Positions 17,409 through 26,600 of a stretch of 64,000 bases of DNA are shown piece after piece. Position 1 is the stretch's first letter; the number at the start of each line of letters is the position of its first letter. The stretch lies in NCBI GenBank assembly GCA_016716135.1, contig JADJWX010000002.1, positions 744,001-808,000 on the forward strand, in the 5' to 3' direction. Under the pieces are notes generated by a model. The model did not search any database. It saw only the letters and a program-made list of their open reading frames with translations, and was not told where the DNA came from. The position numbers and the translations under genes are program-made. This stretch comes from Lewinellaceae bacterium. GTDB lineage: Bacteria > Bacteroidota > Bacteroidia > Chitinophagales > Saprospiraceae.

Positions 17409-17909
17409 ATGAAAAGAAAAGGAATCTTGGTAGCCGTCTCATTGCTTTTATGTGCAATGAGCGGCTACAGCCAGGTAAAAAGCAACACTTTCCGGTTAAT
17501 GTTAAAAACCTTACTCCGGCATTCGGTGCCGGAGATCGATGTGCAGGCCAGTGCGCGCGACAGTTCCACCGTCGTTTTTCTGGATGCCCGTGAACCTTCC
17601 GAATTTGCCGTGAGCCATATTCGTGGCGCTGTTTCCGTTGGTTACGACCATTTTGACCTGAAAAAATTATCCGCACTGGATAAGAAAAGCCGGATCGTTG
17701 TCTATTGCTCGGTCGGCTATCGCAGTGAGAAAGTTGCGGAAAAGCTGATTGCTGCGGGCTATAAAAATGTTTCCAACCTGTATGGTGGTATTTTCGAATG
17801 GGTCAACCAGGGATTTCCGGTATTCGATCAAGCAGGAAAAACCAACCGGGTGCATGCTTACGACCGCACTTGGGGTGTCTGGTTGGATAAAGGCGAGAAA
17901 GTGTACTAA
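17409..17909 (+). CDS. Exported rhodanese-like protein
   Basis: 166 residues from the ATG at 17409, which gives a signal peptide (MKRKGILVAVSLLLCAMSGYSQ). One rhodanese domain covers about residues 40-140: VVFLDAREPSEFAVSHIRGAV, and an active-site loop VYCSVGYRSEKVA with the catalytic Cys. The loop length fits sulfur-transfer rhodaneses rather than Cdc25-type phosphatases. A C-terminal extension of about 25 residues (TNRVHAYDRTWGVWLDKGEK) is common in Bacteroidota periplasmic members. The exact acceptor is unknown. An upstream in-frame ATG at 17298 adds 37 residues without family character. Confidence 0.87.
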   Translation: MKRKGILVAVSLLLCAMSGYSQVKSNTFRLMLKTLLRHSVPEIDVQASARDSSTVVFLDAREPSEFAVSHIRGAVSVGYDHFDLKKLSALDKKSRIVVYCSVGYRSEKVAEKLIAAGYKNVSNLYGGIFEWVNQGFPVFDQAGKTNRVHAYDRTWGVWLDKGEKVY

Positions 17910-17939
17910 CTCGCGGCTCGTTCATTCCTGGCGTTGCTG

Positions 17940-18704
17940 CTACCTCGCGTCAATCTTCAAACCATCATAAGCCAGTTCAACCCCTGCCGGCAGTTCCGCT
18001 GAAACAGTCGCCGCCAAACCCATTTCATGGCTGATGTGCGTAATCCATGCTTTTTCAGGAGCAATTTCCCGGATCAGATCGAGTGCCTCTTCCAGGTTCA
18101 GATGCGTCTGGTGGCTTCGTTGGCGAAGCGCATTGACCACCAGAAACCGGCATCCCCGCACTTTTTCGAGCTCTTCCGGGCTAATCGTTTTTACATCGGT
18201 CAGGTAAGTTATGGCGCCAAAACGAAAGCCCAGAATCGGCAGCTGGCCATGCCAGATGCCGATCGGCTGAACGTCCAAGCCATTAATTTTCAATGCGGAA
18301 TTTTGATCGATCGTATTCAGGGTAATACGCGGAAGGCCGGGGATCGGATCACCAAAAATGTATGCAAAACGGTGCCGGACATCTTTCGCCACGCGCTCCT
18401 GTGCGTATACCGACATGGGGTGGCCCGATTGAAAGTTGAACGGCCGGATATCATCCAGGCCGATTACGTGGTCATTGTGTTCGTGAGTGAGTAAAATAGC
18501 ATCCAGATGCCGAATTTCGGCGCGCAACATTTGCTGGCGCAAATCAGGGCCGGCATCGATGAGGATATTGGTGCCGTTGTGGGTGAGCAAGGCTGCGGTG
18601 CGCAGCCGGTTATCCAGGGGGTCTGTTGAGCGACAAACGGCACAGGAACACCCGATCACAGGTACACCTTGCGAAGTTCCGGTACCGAGTAGCGTAAGTT
18701 TCAA
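17940..18704 (-). CDS. MBL-fold metallo-hydrolase (PhnP-like)
   Basis: 254 residues. The N-terminus GTGTSQGVPVIGCSCAVCRS has the two Cys typical of PhnP-type enzymes; the metal motif is THEHNDHVIGLDD, followed by YLTDV (Asp ligand region) and HLNLEEAL and ISHEMG later. PhnP family members are cyclic phosphodiesterases; Bacteroidota copies stand outside phn operons, so the substrate here is not known. A 98-residue protein is encoded 46 bases upstream on the same strand and may be co-transcribed. Convergent with the rhodanese gene. Confidence 0.88.
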   Translation of the reverse strand: MKLTLLGTGTSQGVPVIGCSCAVCRSTDPLDNRLRTAALLTHNGTNILIDAGPDLRQQMLRAEIRHLDAILLTHEHNDHVIGLDDIRPFNFQSGHPMSVYAQERVAKDVRHRFAYIFGDPIPGLPRITLNTIDQNSALKINGLDVQPIGIWHGQLPILGFRFGAITYLTDVKTISPEELEKVRGCRFLVVNALRQRSHQTHLNLEEALDLIREIAPEKAWITHISHEMGLAATVSAELPAGVELAYDGLKIDAR

Positions 18705-18750
18705 GTTATTGGAAATTGGACATTAAGAAATGGGCTTGTTGGCCTTCCGG

Positions 18751-19047
18751 TCAGCCCGAATGGCTGTCCTTGGTTCGTTGCACCTGCTCTTTTTCCCATT
18801 TTGCGAATAGCTCCCGGGATTTTTCCGACAATCTGGCTGGATCAACGTTCAGGGAAGACAAAATATCGAGCAGGCAATTCACGCGCGCCTCGGTGTCAAA
18901 AAACTTGTTGATGACAACAATGTTCCGGTGTTCCACGATACAATAGCCGCTTTGAAAGCTGCCTTTTTCGTACCGGATCATATAGTCCAGTTCGCCAAAC
19001 AAATCTTCCAGTTTTTTTAATGTTGTTTGAGTGTAGCGCATAAGCAT
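18751..19047 (-). CDS. Small conserved-looking protein of unknown function
   Basis: 98 residues from the ATG at 19047 (a second possible start at 19041 gives 96). It begins MLMRYTQTTLKKLEDLFGELDYMIRYE and has a compact alpha/beta look: helix, two strands (GSFQSGYCIVEHRNIVVINKFF), then two helices and a charged C-terminus. Similar small proteins accompany metallo-hydrolase genes in Saprospiria-like genomes as far as I recall, but no function is known to me. It is upstream of the metallo-hydrolase and divergent from the barrel gene at 19112. The longer in-frame extension to 19158 would overlap that gene and is unlikely. Confidence 0.7.
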   Translation of the reverse strand: MLMRYTQTTLKKLEDLFGELDYMIRYEKGSFQSGYCIVEHRNIVVINKFFDTEARVNCLLDILSSLNVDPARLSEKSRELFAKWEKEQVQRTKDSHSG

Positions 19048-19057
19048 TCTATCTTCG
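19026..19057 (+). promoter_or_regulatory. Promoter TTTG-N20-TATCTTCG
   Basis: TTTG at 19026-19029 and TATCTTCG at 19050-19057 are separated by 20 bases, close to the Bacteroidota sigma-A consensus. The start codon of the barrel gene is 55 bases downstream. The -33 box lies inside the first codons of the divergent small gene. Confidence 0.6.
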
Positions 19058-19111
19058 CTCCGGCGTGCCGGCTGTTCCGGCAGCGCACAAAAGTATCCAA
19101 AATTTACCACT

Positions 19112-19791
19112 ATGCGTATCCAATCAACTCCTTCCGGGTCATTCTCTGCATATCTCAAACGGCTGGTATTTTTTCTGCTGCCGGGGCTTCTGCTACCTGC
19201 GTTTTCAAACGCCCAACGCCAGCAACGTTTTAAGGCGGGCGTGTTGGCCGGCCTGACTGCTGCGCAAATTGACGGCGATGCCTCGGCAGGTTACAACAAG
19301 GTCGGGTTGCAGGCCGGTTTGCGCGGGATCGTACTGTTAAACCAAAAACAAGACGCCAGCGTCGAGCTGCTGTTTACCCAACGCGGCAGCCGGAACGAGC
19401 CCAAAACCCCGCCGTTTTTTAAAACAACGCTGAATTACATCGAAGTCCCGCTGCAATGGCATTACCACGACTGGCCGGCCAACGGCGATCCCGACGATCC
19501 GGACTTTTACCGCATACATTTCAATGTGGGATTATCTTACGCCCGCTTGCTGGGTTACCAGGATGATTCCGACGGCTCAATAGCCGGCATTACTCCCGCG
19601 CTCGACGATTTGAATGCGAACAGTTTCTGTTTCCTTATCGGAGCGAGTTTTTTGCAAACCGGCATATCGGCTTCAACGTCCGGTATCACCGCGCACTAAA
19701 CAGGTTGTACACTGCCGGTAAGTCGGGAACAAATTTTGCCTACAATTTGCTGGAGCATTACCTCGCATTTCAAACGATCTACATTTTCTGA
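19112..19791 (+). pseudogene. Outer-membrane beta-barrel protein (PorT-like), split by a -1 frameshift
   Basis: A signal peptide (LVFFLLPGLLLPAFSNAQ) is followed by barrel-like strands (RFKAGVLAGLTAAQIDGD, LQAGLRGIVLLNQKQDASVELLFTQRG, IEVPLQWHYHDW, FNVGLSYARLLGY), a PorT-type outer-membrane barrel pattern. The frame runs to a stop at 19699, but after the T6 run at 19648-19653 the -1 frame continues with good barrel sequence (FFANRHIGFNVRYHRALNRL ... LAFQTIYIF) to a stop at 19789-19791, ending in the terminal Phe expected of a barrel. Restoring one T gives about 226 residues. Either a real mutation, an assembly error, or, less likely, programmed slippage at T TTT TTG. Followed 18 bases later by the exopolyphosphatase gene. 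Confidence 0.8.
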
Positions 19792-19809
19792 TTCCCGGCG
19801 CACCGCCGT

Positions 19810-20718
19810 ATGAAGAAATACGCTGTTATAGACCTGGGCACCAATACCTTTCACCTGCTTATTGCTACGCCGGATGCGCAGGGAGGCTGGTCTGAACTGG
19901 TGCGCAAACGCATTTTTGTAAAACTGGCTGAAGAAGGTATCGACCGGATTGGCGATGCTGCATTCAGCCGGGGCCTGGCCGCTTTGGATCAATTTCGCCT
20001 TGAACTGGATGCCAACCACATTCCGCCGAACGCCGTACGCGCCTACGGGACGGCCGCGCTCCGCACGGCCGGCAATGCACAGGCTTTTTTGCAGGCGGCT
20101 TTTGTTCAAACAGGTTTGCATGTGGAGATAATAGACGGCCTCCGCGAAGCACAACTCATCTTCAAAGGGGTACGAAAGGCCGTGCCTTTTCCCGGCAACC
20201 GGGTGCTGGTTATGGACATCGGCGGCGGAAGCGTGGAAATGGTGCTGGCGCTTGATGATCAGATTCTTTGGCAACAAAGTTTTCCGGTAGGCGTGGCGGT
20301 ATTGTTCCGGCGTTTTCAGCATAGCGACCCAATCACGCCAAAAGAAATCAACGCGGTGGAGCGACACCTGGACAAGGCTCTTGCCGAACTATGGCAAACA
20401 CTTGATCGCTACCCGGCGCCAACGCTGATCGGGGCTGCCGGCGCTTTCGACACCATCGACCACATGCTGCTCGACCCAACTTTAAAGCCCCCCCTGTACG
20501 GCCATGTTTCCGTTGCAGCATTTGAAAAACTCTGCGATCAAATCCTGCAAACCACCCTGGCTGATCGCGAACAAATGGCACTCCTGGCCCCTGAACGGCG
20601 GACGATGATCGTTGTGGGTTTTATCCTGATCCGGCGCCTGGTCCGGCGGGGAAATATGCGGGAAATATTCACCTCCGTGTACTCCATGAAGGAAGGCATG
20701 CTGGCAGAAATGATTTAA
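19810..20718 (+). CDS. Exopolyphosphatase / pppGpp phosphohydrolase (Ppx/GppA family)
   Basis: 302 residues, the short single-module form. It has the actin-like ATPase landmarks: MKKYAVIDLGTNTFHLLIA (phosphate 1), RAYGTAALRTAGNA, VLVMDIGGGSVEMVLA (phosphate 2), and AAGAFDTIDHML near residue 220. It removes terminal phosphates from polyphosphate or converts pppGpp to ppGpp. It lacks the C-terminal HD-type extension of long Ppx/GppA. The gene starts 18 bases after the frameshifted barrel gene and may be co-transcribed with it. Confidence 0.92.
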   Translation: MKKYAVIDLGTNTFHLLIATPDAQGGWSELVRKRIFVKLAEEGIDRIGDAAFSRGLAALDQFRLELDANHIPPNAVRAYGTAALRTAGNAQAFLQAAFVQTGLHVEIIDGLREAQLIFKGVRKAVPFPGNRVLVMDIGGGSVEMVLALDDQILWQQSFPVGVAVLFRRFQHSDPITPKEINAVERHLDKALAELWQTLDRYPAPTLIGAAGAFDTIDHMLLDPTLKPPLYGHVSVAAFEKLCDQILQTTLADREQMALLAPERRTMIVVGFILIRRLVRRGNMREIFTSVYSMKEGMLAEMI

Positions 20719-20871
20719 CGAGTACGGAGTTGCGCGTGCGGATTGCGGAGTAGTTCACCTTCACAATGAATCAAAGTCGGGGCTCTTTTTTTCATCTGAA
20801 CGGACGACCTAATCTTCAGCATTCGAAAGGGTGAACCATTCCGCACTCGCAAATCCGCACTCCACATTCGA
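20719..20871. repeat. GTTCACC/GTGCGGA-family intergenic palindrome
   Basis: The left arm (20719-20762) begins the base after the ppx stop with CGAGTACGGAGTTGCG and ends GTAGTTCACCTT; the right arm (20826-20870) starts AAAGGGTGAACCATTCCGC and is its imperfect inverse. The loop is about 60 bases. Same family as 16932-17105. It sits between the convergent ppx and phospholipase-D-type genes. Confidence 0.8.
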
Positions 20872-20879
20872 GAGTTTCT

Positions 20880-22025
20880 TTATTTTCTTTTCTCCGGAAA
20901 CAGCAGCCGCATCAGGTACACTGCCAGATGATAGGCCAGCCGGGCTTTCCAGCGTGTCCAGAAATTGGAAATGGCAGGGTCGTGGTCCGGGGTAATTTCG
21001 GTGCAGCGTTGGAGCAACAGCTCGTCGAGGTGGAGGTAAAAGCGCCGGTTAAAGTCCGGGTCGGCAATATCGACGTTGAGTTCCAGGCTGCGGAAGCGGC
21101 TCAATCGGTTGATATTGTACGATCCCAGCGTGCTCCAGTGCCCATCGACCTGCATCGTTTTTCCATGCATTACCGAACCTTCCCAACGGAACACCCGGAT
21201 TCCCCTGCGCAGCATCCAGTAGATCAGAAACTGTTCGGCCAGTTGTGATAATTTCACATCGGAGGGGCCGGTCAGCAGCACCCGGACGTCGACCCCGCGG
21301 CGCACCGCAGCGTTCAGCCGGCGCCGGACGCTACGGCCCGGCAGAAAGTAGCTGGCCGTGAACACCAGGGTATGCCTGGCGGACGAAATTCCCCGGGCAT
21401 AACTCTGGTACACCTCCGTTTTGCGGCGCATCCAGTCGTTCAGGCGAAAACGTACCTGCCCGGCGGGATCGCCTTCCGGAAATAAGGTCGACCGGCCTTT
21501 TTTCCGGTCGCGCGTTTTCCAGTACTGTTGGGTAAAAATATCCGTGCACAACAGCGCCAGTTCCGCGCAAACGGCTCCCCGGATATACACGGCAAAATCG
21601 AGCCAGGCTGCTTGTTTTTCGGTGCCGTGGTACTTGTCGGCAATATTGATGCCGCCAACCAGGGCATGTTTGTTGTCGACTACAACGACTTTGTGGTGCA
21701 AGGTGCGGCCAAAGCGCCATTTCCAGAATGAAACGGCTTGTTTGAAAAAACGAAAATGAACGCCGGCGCGCTCCAGTTCCTGAATAAATTTGTGTGGAAG
21801 TTTGTCGGAGCCAAATTCATCTACCATTAACCAAACCTGGACACCGCGCCGGGCAGCCCGCTGGAGCGCATCGGCAACCTTCCGGCCCGTGTCGTCGGCA
21901 TCGAAAATGTAGATTTGAACGTGAATTTCCTGCCGGGCAATATCCAGCAAGCCGATCAGGCGATCGAAAAAATCAGTCCCGCTGTGAACGAGCTCAATCG
22001 ATTCGGCTGGCAGGTAGGCGCGCAT
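20880..22025 (-). CDS. Phospholipase D-like / cardiolipin synthase family protein
   Basis: 381 residues with two HKD modules: HHKVVVVDNKHALVGGINIAD in the first half and MHGKTMQVDGHWSTLGSYNIN in the second, each followed by the GG/GS-N strand. The preceding VHSGTDFFDRLIGLLDIAR and YIFDADDTGRKVADALQRAA segments are typical of ClsA/ClsB-like enzymes. No N-terminal membrane anchor is present, which resembles ClsB-like soluble or peripheral forms. Likely joins two phosphatidylglycerols to cardiolipin, or phosphatidyl-transfers to another head group. Convergent with ppx and divergent from a membrane-anchored unknown protein. Confidence 0.88.
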   Translation of the reverse strand: MRAYLPAESIELVHSGTDFFDRLIGLLDIARQEIHVQIYIFDADDTGRKVADALQRAARRGVQVWLMVDEFGSDKLPHKFIQELERAGVHFRFFKQAVSFWKWRFGRTLHHKVVVVDNKHALVGGINIADKYHGTEKQAAWLDFAVYIRGAVCAELALLCTDIFTQQYWKTRDRKKGRSTLFPEGDPAGQVRFRLNDWMRRKTEVYQSYARGISSARHTLVFTASYFLPGRSVRRRLNAAVRRGVDVRVLLTGPSDVKLSQLAEQFLIYWMLRRGIRVFRWEGSVMHGKTMQVDGHWSTLGSYNINRLSRFRSLELNVDIADPDFNRRFYLHLDELLLQRCTEITPDHDPAISNFWTRWKARLAYHLAVYLMRLLFPEKRK

Positions 22026-22140
22026 ATGCAGGTAAAGATGGGTGCTGTTTTGAAAAAATGCGGCGTTCTTCGATAGAAATGCCGGATTTGCCGAACAAGC
22101 AGGCTGCTGAATCCTTCAAACAATACTAATTTGCAGGCAA

Positions 22141-22180
22141 TATCCCAATATCCCAATATCCCAATATCCCAATATCTCAA
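22141..22180. repeat. Octamer tandem repeat TATCCCAA
   Basis: Four perfect copies of TATCCCAA (22141-22172) plus a one-mismatch fifth (TATCTCAA) end ten bases before the start codon at 22190. Its position in a short divergent leader makes copy-number variation likely to alter the 5' leader of the downstream gene. Confidence 0.9.
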
Positions 22181-22189
22181 TACCCAACC

Positions 22190-22855
22190 ATGCGCATACT
22201 ATTCAGTTTTCTCACCATACTCCTCACGGTTGCGTTTTTTATATCCGGAGTGGTTTATTTACTGGCCCGCACTTTTGGCAACATCGCCTGGAATCCGGAA
22301 AGCAAGGCATTCAAACGCATGCTTGAACGCCTGCGTAGCCAATTGAACAAGGTGGCCACCGACCTCGTCCCCTGGGATCATGAAATGCTCGGCTTGTTGT
22401 CCTTGAACCGGATCAACGAAAAAAAGCCGGGGTGGTTCAGCAACGTTTCCTCCGGCCAGATCACGACTATTTACCAGGAACCGGTAGTTGCCTACGTCAC
22501 ACAAACGTCGGGTAAAACCAGCGTTACCGTTATCCGGACGAGCGACCGGGAATTTGTGCTGCGCCGCAAAGGCAAAGAGACCGAAATATGGCTCAACGAC
22601 AAACCGCTGGGCCTGTACGTAGACGGTGTGTTGCTGGCGCCTGGCAAAGGTTCCAATATGCTGGCCCGACTTGAAAACAAACCGGAAGAAGTGGAGTCTC
22701 CACTGGTGCTGGGCGACATTACGGCGGCAACCGTGCGCAACCCGAAACGCGCCGACGGACCCAACCCCCGGGCTCTGACCCTGCTGCGCGAACTGGACCC
22801 GAAAGAAGAAAGCCTTACCCTCGCCATCGCCCTGGAACAACTCCAGGAAAAGTGA
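22190..22855 (+). CDS. Unknown membrane-anchored protein
   Basis: 221 residues. One N-terminal hydrophobic segment (MRILFSFLTILLTVAFFISGVVYLLA) would anchor it in the inner membrane with the rest in the periplasm or, if reversed, cytoplasm. The body has a short helix with MLERLRSQLNKVATDLVPWDHEML, then strand-rich sequence (VVAYVTQTSGKTSVTVIRTSDREFVLRRKGKETEIWL). No known family recognised. It is preceded by an octamer tandem repeat and followed by a 449-bp inverted-repeat element. The C-terminus is a charged helix (LTLAIALEQLQEK). Confidence 0.65.
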   Translation: MRILFSFLTILLTVAFFISGVVYLLARTFGNIAWNPESKAFKRMLERLRSQLNKVATDLVPWDHEMLGLLSLNRINEKKPGWFSNVSSGQITTIYQEPVVAYVTQTSGKTSVTVIRTSDREFVLRRKGKETEIWLNDKPLGLYVDGVLLAPGKGSNMLARLENKPEEVESPLVLGDITAATVRNPKRADGPNPRALTLLRELDPKEESLTLAIALEQLQEK

Positions 22856-22869
22856 TTTTTGGGGAAGCA

Positions 22870-23318
22870 AGTGTCGGCCTGACTTCGAGTCTAATGTCGT
22901 CAACTTCAGGTATTTGGGTGGGTGTACACTTTTGACTTTTCAAATTAGACTTTAGACTTTTGACTTAAAAGGAACTTCCCGACCTGATATTGCTCTTGAA
23001 GAAGTCAAAAGTTCAATTTGAAAAGCCTAATTTGAAAAGTGTCCACCTCCTCTGATTTCTTAATACTACTTTGTCACTTTAAAATCAGATGTTTCGCTAC
23101 GCTCAACATGACAAGTAATTTTTGTAAAACTTGTTTACCGGATTTCTCGCTCCGCTCGAAACTTACCCGGTGCGTGTTGGGATTTCGAGCGAAGCGAGAA
23201 ATCGGGAGGAAATTTTATCCCCAAATTACTGTCATGTCGACAAACTGGAGGCATCTAAACTTAAAGTGACAAAGTAGTATAAAGTTGACGCCATTAGACT
23301 TCGAGTCAGGCCGACACT
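22870..23318. mobile_element. Miniature inverted-repeat element (left copy) carrying a nested element
   Basis: Terminal inverted repeats of about 36 bp: AGTGTCGGCCTGACTTCGAG... at 22870-22906 and its inverse ...CGAGTCAGGCCGACACT at 23281-23318. The body includes GGGTGGGTGTACACTTTTGA and GGAACTTCCCGA... segments and no gene. A 216-bp second element sits inside at 23064-23279. An inverted copy without the nested insert lies at 30024-30251 on the other side of the giant surface-protein gene. Confidence 0.88.
23064..23279. mobile_element. Nested miniature element with TAA target duplication
   Basis: TACTACTTTGTCACTTTAA at 23064-23082 is inverted exactly at 23261-23279. It is flanked by TAA on both sides (23061-23063 and 23280-23282), and the uninterrupted copy at 30024-30251 shows a single TAA at this point, so the insertion and its 3-bp target duplication are directly documented. 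An inner palindrome ATTTCTCGC(T)CCGCTCGAAA is also present. No coding capacity. Confidence 0.92.
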
Positions 23319-23637
23319 ATAACGCCTTTTTACCCTGCAATTACCCTGGTTTCGGGCGTGTAAAAACTCAACTGAGACAGGGCCATGCTCCGTTTTTCAC
23401 AAAGGCCTGATTTGCTGAAAATCAGGCTCTTGTATTTTTTTATACGCGCTTTTTCAATTTTTTGAACAGCCTGCAATACCGCAAACTGTCTCGTTGGTGG
23501 CTTTATCGCACCGGTACTTTTGTGTCCTGAACTTTTGAGATAAAACCAACCATGTTATGAGAAAAAGCAGATTCGATCGTTGTGGTCGCATACCCCGGAT
23601 TTTTGGCGGTGTGCCGATACCGCTTAATACCAGATTG
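23319..23637. other. 5' region of the giant surface-protein gene
   Basis: About 320 bases with no credible gene. It holds an AAGGCCTGATTTGCTGAAAATCAGGCTCTTG hairpin-like stretch near 23401-23430 (CCTGATTT / AAATCAGG stem followed by a T-rich tract), a candidate promoter at 23494-23522, and a leader of about 100 bases before the likely start codon. Confidence 0.5.
23494..23522 (+). promoter_or_regulatory. Candidate promoter TTGG-N17-TACTTTTG
   Basis: TACTTTTG at 23515-23522 matches the -7 consensus TANNTTTG; a TTGG at 23494-23497 could be the -33 box, though the spacing is 2-3 bases shorter than ideal. It is 116 bases before the likely start at 23638. Confidence 0.45.
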
Positions 23638-26600
23638 ATGTTCATCAAAAAAATGAAAGCGCCGGGAGTACTCCTGTGGCTGTTCTTCATTTTATTTCAA
23701 ACCGGCCCGGCCACGTTGTACGGGCAGTGCAATCCCGCAGGTAATCCCTCGCGCTACGAATACAACATCAACCCGGGTTCCATGCTGAATATCGTCGGCC
23801 AGGAATTTTGTACCTCCCAATCCATGGGCACCAACTGCTGCGGTGCACAACCCAGTTACCGCTGCCTGGATCTGGTGTTTAACCTGGAAAATGGCCCGAT
23901 GGGTGAAATGTTCGGACCCAGCTGCCAGGGCATGATCAACCTGATGACGGCCAACGGCAACTTCGATGCGCTGTTTTTCGACATTGGAACTCCTGCCCCG
24001 ATGGGAAATGCCACCAATTGTGCCGCGCCGATCAATATTGGCAACAACCACATCATTTCCGTTGAATTTGCCGGAAATGCCATGGGCCAGATCGAAGTCA
24101 GCCTTGCCGTGATTGATAACATGGGTATGACCATCTACAGTGCCATGACCACGGCAATGCCCGGGCAGGCTGTCATGCTGACGGTCTGCAAGCCCGGATT
24201 CGGCTGCCTGGAAGATGAAATTATTTTTGGCTGTTGCACTGCCGACGCTACACTGGTGCTTGCTCCGGCCGCGCCGGCCACCTTCTGCTCCGGCGGCTCT
24301 ACGGCCCTGAAGGTATCCGGCCTGAACGGCGTGGCGCCGTATACCGTAACACTAAAAGCGGCCGGCGCTTCCGACACCACGTACTTTTCCGTGCCGGTAC
24401 CGGATGATTTGGATGGAAACAGCTTGATGGATATGACCACAACCCTGGTTTCACCGACTGAAACGACAGTGTATTCCATAATTAGTGTGGAGGACGCCGC
24501 CGGATGTGTACAGCCCGTGGGCAACCAATCGGTGACCATTACGGTAAACCCGGTTCCTGATGTTGATCCGGTTTCAGACCAGACGGTTTGCGCCGGTGCG
24601 GCTACCACACCGGTTGTTTTCACCGGCACTGTCCCCGGCACTGAATTCAGCTGGACGAATACCAACACCACGATCGGCCTGGCGGCTTCCGGGATGGGGG
24701 ATATTGCGTCGTTTACTGCTCAAAATGCCGGCACAACTGTGCAGGTGGCAATGGTTGAAGTGACGCCTGCTTTCACCAACAATGGCGTGACTTGCACCGG
24801 TTCGGCCACGTCGTTTTCCATTACAGTAAATCCTGCGCCGACTGTCGACCCGGTTTCCAGCCAGGAATTGTGCAGCGGGGAAACCACCACCGCCATAAGT
24901 TTTAGCGGCGCGGTGGCCGGTACGGTGTTCAACTGGACCAATACCAATACTTCCATCGGCCTGGCGGCTTCAGGCTCAGGCGATATTGCTGCGTTTACTG
25001 CCCAAAATGCCGGGGCCGTCACCGAGGTGGCGACCATTGAAGTGACCCCGGTTTACTCGAACGATGGGGTGGACTGTCCCGGTGTACCTACCAGTTTTAC
25101 CATCACTGTATTCCCGCGACCGACGGTTTTTGCCGGCAGTGATCAGGTGATCTGCCAAAACGGCGTTGCCGGGTTGACGGCAGCACTCGGCGGCGGCGCC
25201 ACAGGCGGCTCCTGGAACGGCGGTATGGGCACATTTTCCAGTCCGTTTTCGGCAATGACAACCTACACCCCGGCGCCTTCGGAGTATGGCACAACCTTCG
25301 AGTTGGTTTTTACCACCACCGATCCGGCAGGGCCCTGCCCGGCTGCTTCCGATGCCCTGCTTTTGACCGTAAATACCTTACCGTTGGTGTATGCAGGGAA
25401 AGATGTGATGATTTGCCTGAACGAAAACCTGGACATGAACAAACTGGGGGCCACATTCGATCCGAATGGCAGCGGTACGGCTACTGCTACATGGACCAGT
25501 TCGGGTACCGGTGTTTTTCAACCGAATAATGGTTTTCCAACAGCAACCACCTATGTGCCCAGCGCTGCCGACCGCATGGCAGGGTTTGTTACGCTTACCC
25601 TGACCAGTGGTGATCCGCCGGGCCCCTGCGCACCGGCTTTCGATCAGGCTGTTTTGTTTTTTTACGACCCGGACGGCATAGTTTGCAACGACAATGTTAT
25701 GATCGCGCTGGATGAAGACGGGATCGTTTGCATTGAACCCGACATGATCCTGGAAGGCGACGTGGTGGACTCCATGTATGTCGTGGAGGTGCTGGTAAAC
25801 GGGGTGAATATTGGCAATAAAGTGGATTGTTCGCATGTGGGCCAAACCTTGCTTGTGCGGGTGCGGAGTATCTGTACCGGTGTTTTTTGTACCGGCTCCA
25901 TCGTGGTTGCCGACAACCTGCCGCCTGATTTAACTTGTACGGACATCGAACTGATCTGCGCCGTAACCAATACAGCCCCGGACTATCTCCAAAATGTACT
26001 GGGCATTTCCAATGCTTACCCGCTTGTGGAGGAAAACTGCGGGCAATACACCCTGACACGTTCCGATACCTGGCATGACCTGACTTGCGACGATGACTAC
26101 ATCGGCTACGTGCGCCGGGTTTGGACTGCGGTGGATGCCAGCGGTAATAAAGCAACATGCACGCAATACATCAATTTTTTACACCAAAATATCAGCGACG
26201 TACAGTTTCCGGAACCTGTCACACTCTACTGCGACGAAGGGATGCTGGATACTACGCCGCAGGGGACCGGCGCCCCTTACCTTTCGGCTTATGGTCAGGT
26301 TTTTCCGCTTTATCCCGACGCAGGTTACTGCCGGTTGGCGGTGGCATACGTCAATACTGTATTGCCGATTTGCGATGGCAGTTTTGATATTATCCGGACC
26401 TGGACGGTGTACGACTGGTGCTCGCCAACCACACCGACACCGCCGAGCACCAACCCGAAATATTATGTACAGGTAATCAAAGTGCGCGATGAAACCGGGC
26501 CGGAACTCCTATGCCCGGACGACCTGACGGTGAGCACCGACCCCTTAAACTGTTGCGCCACAACTGACCTGCCGGATGTGATCGTGCGGGATAATTGTTC

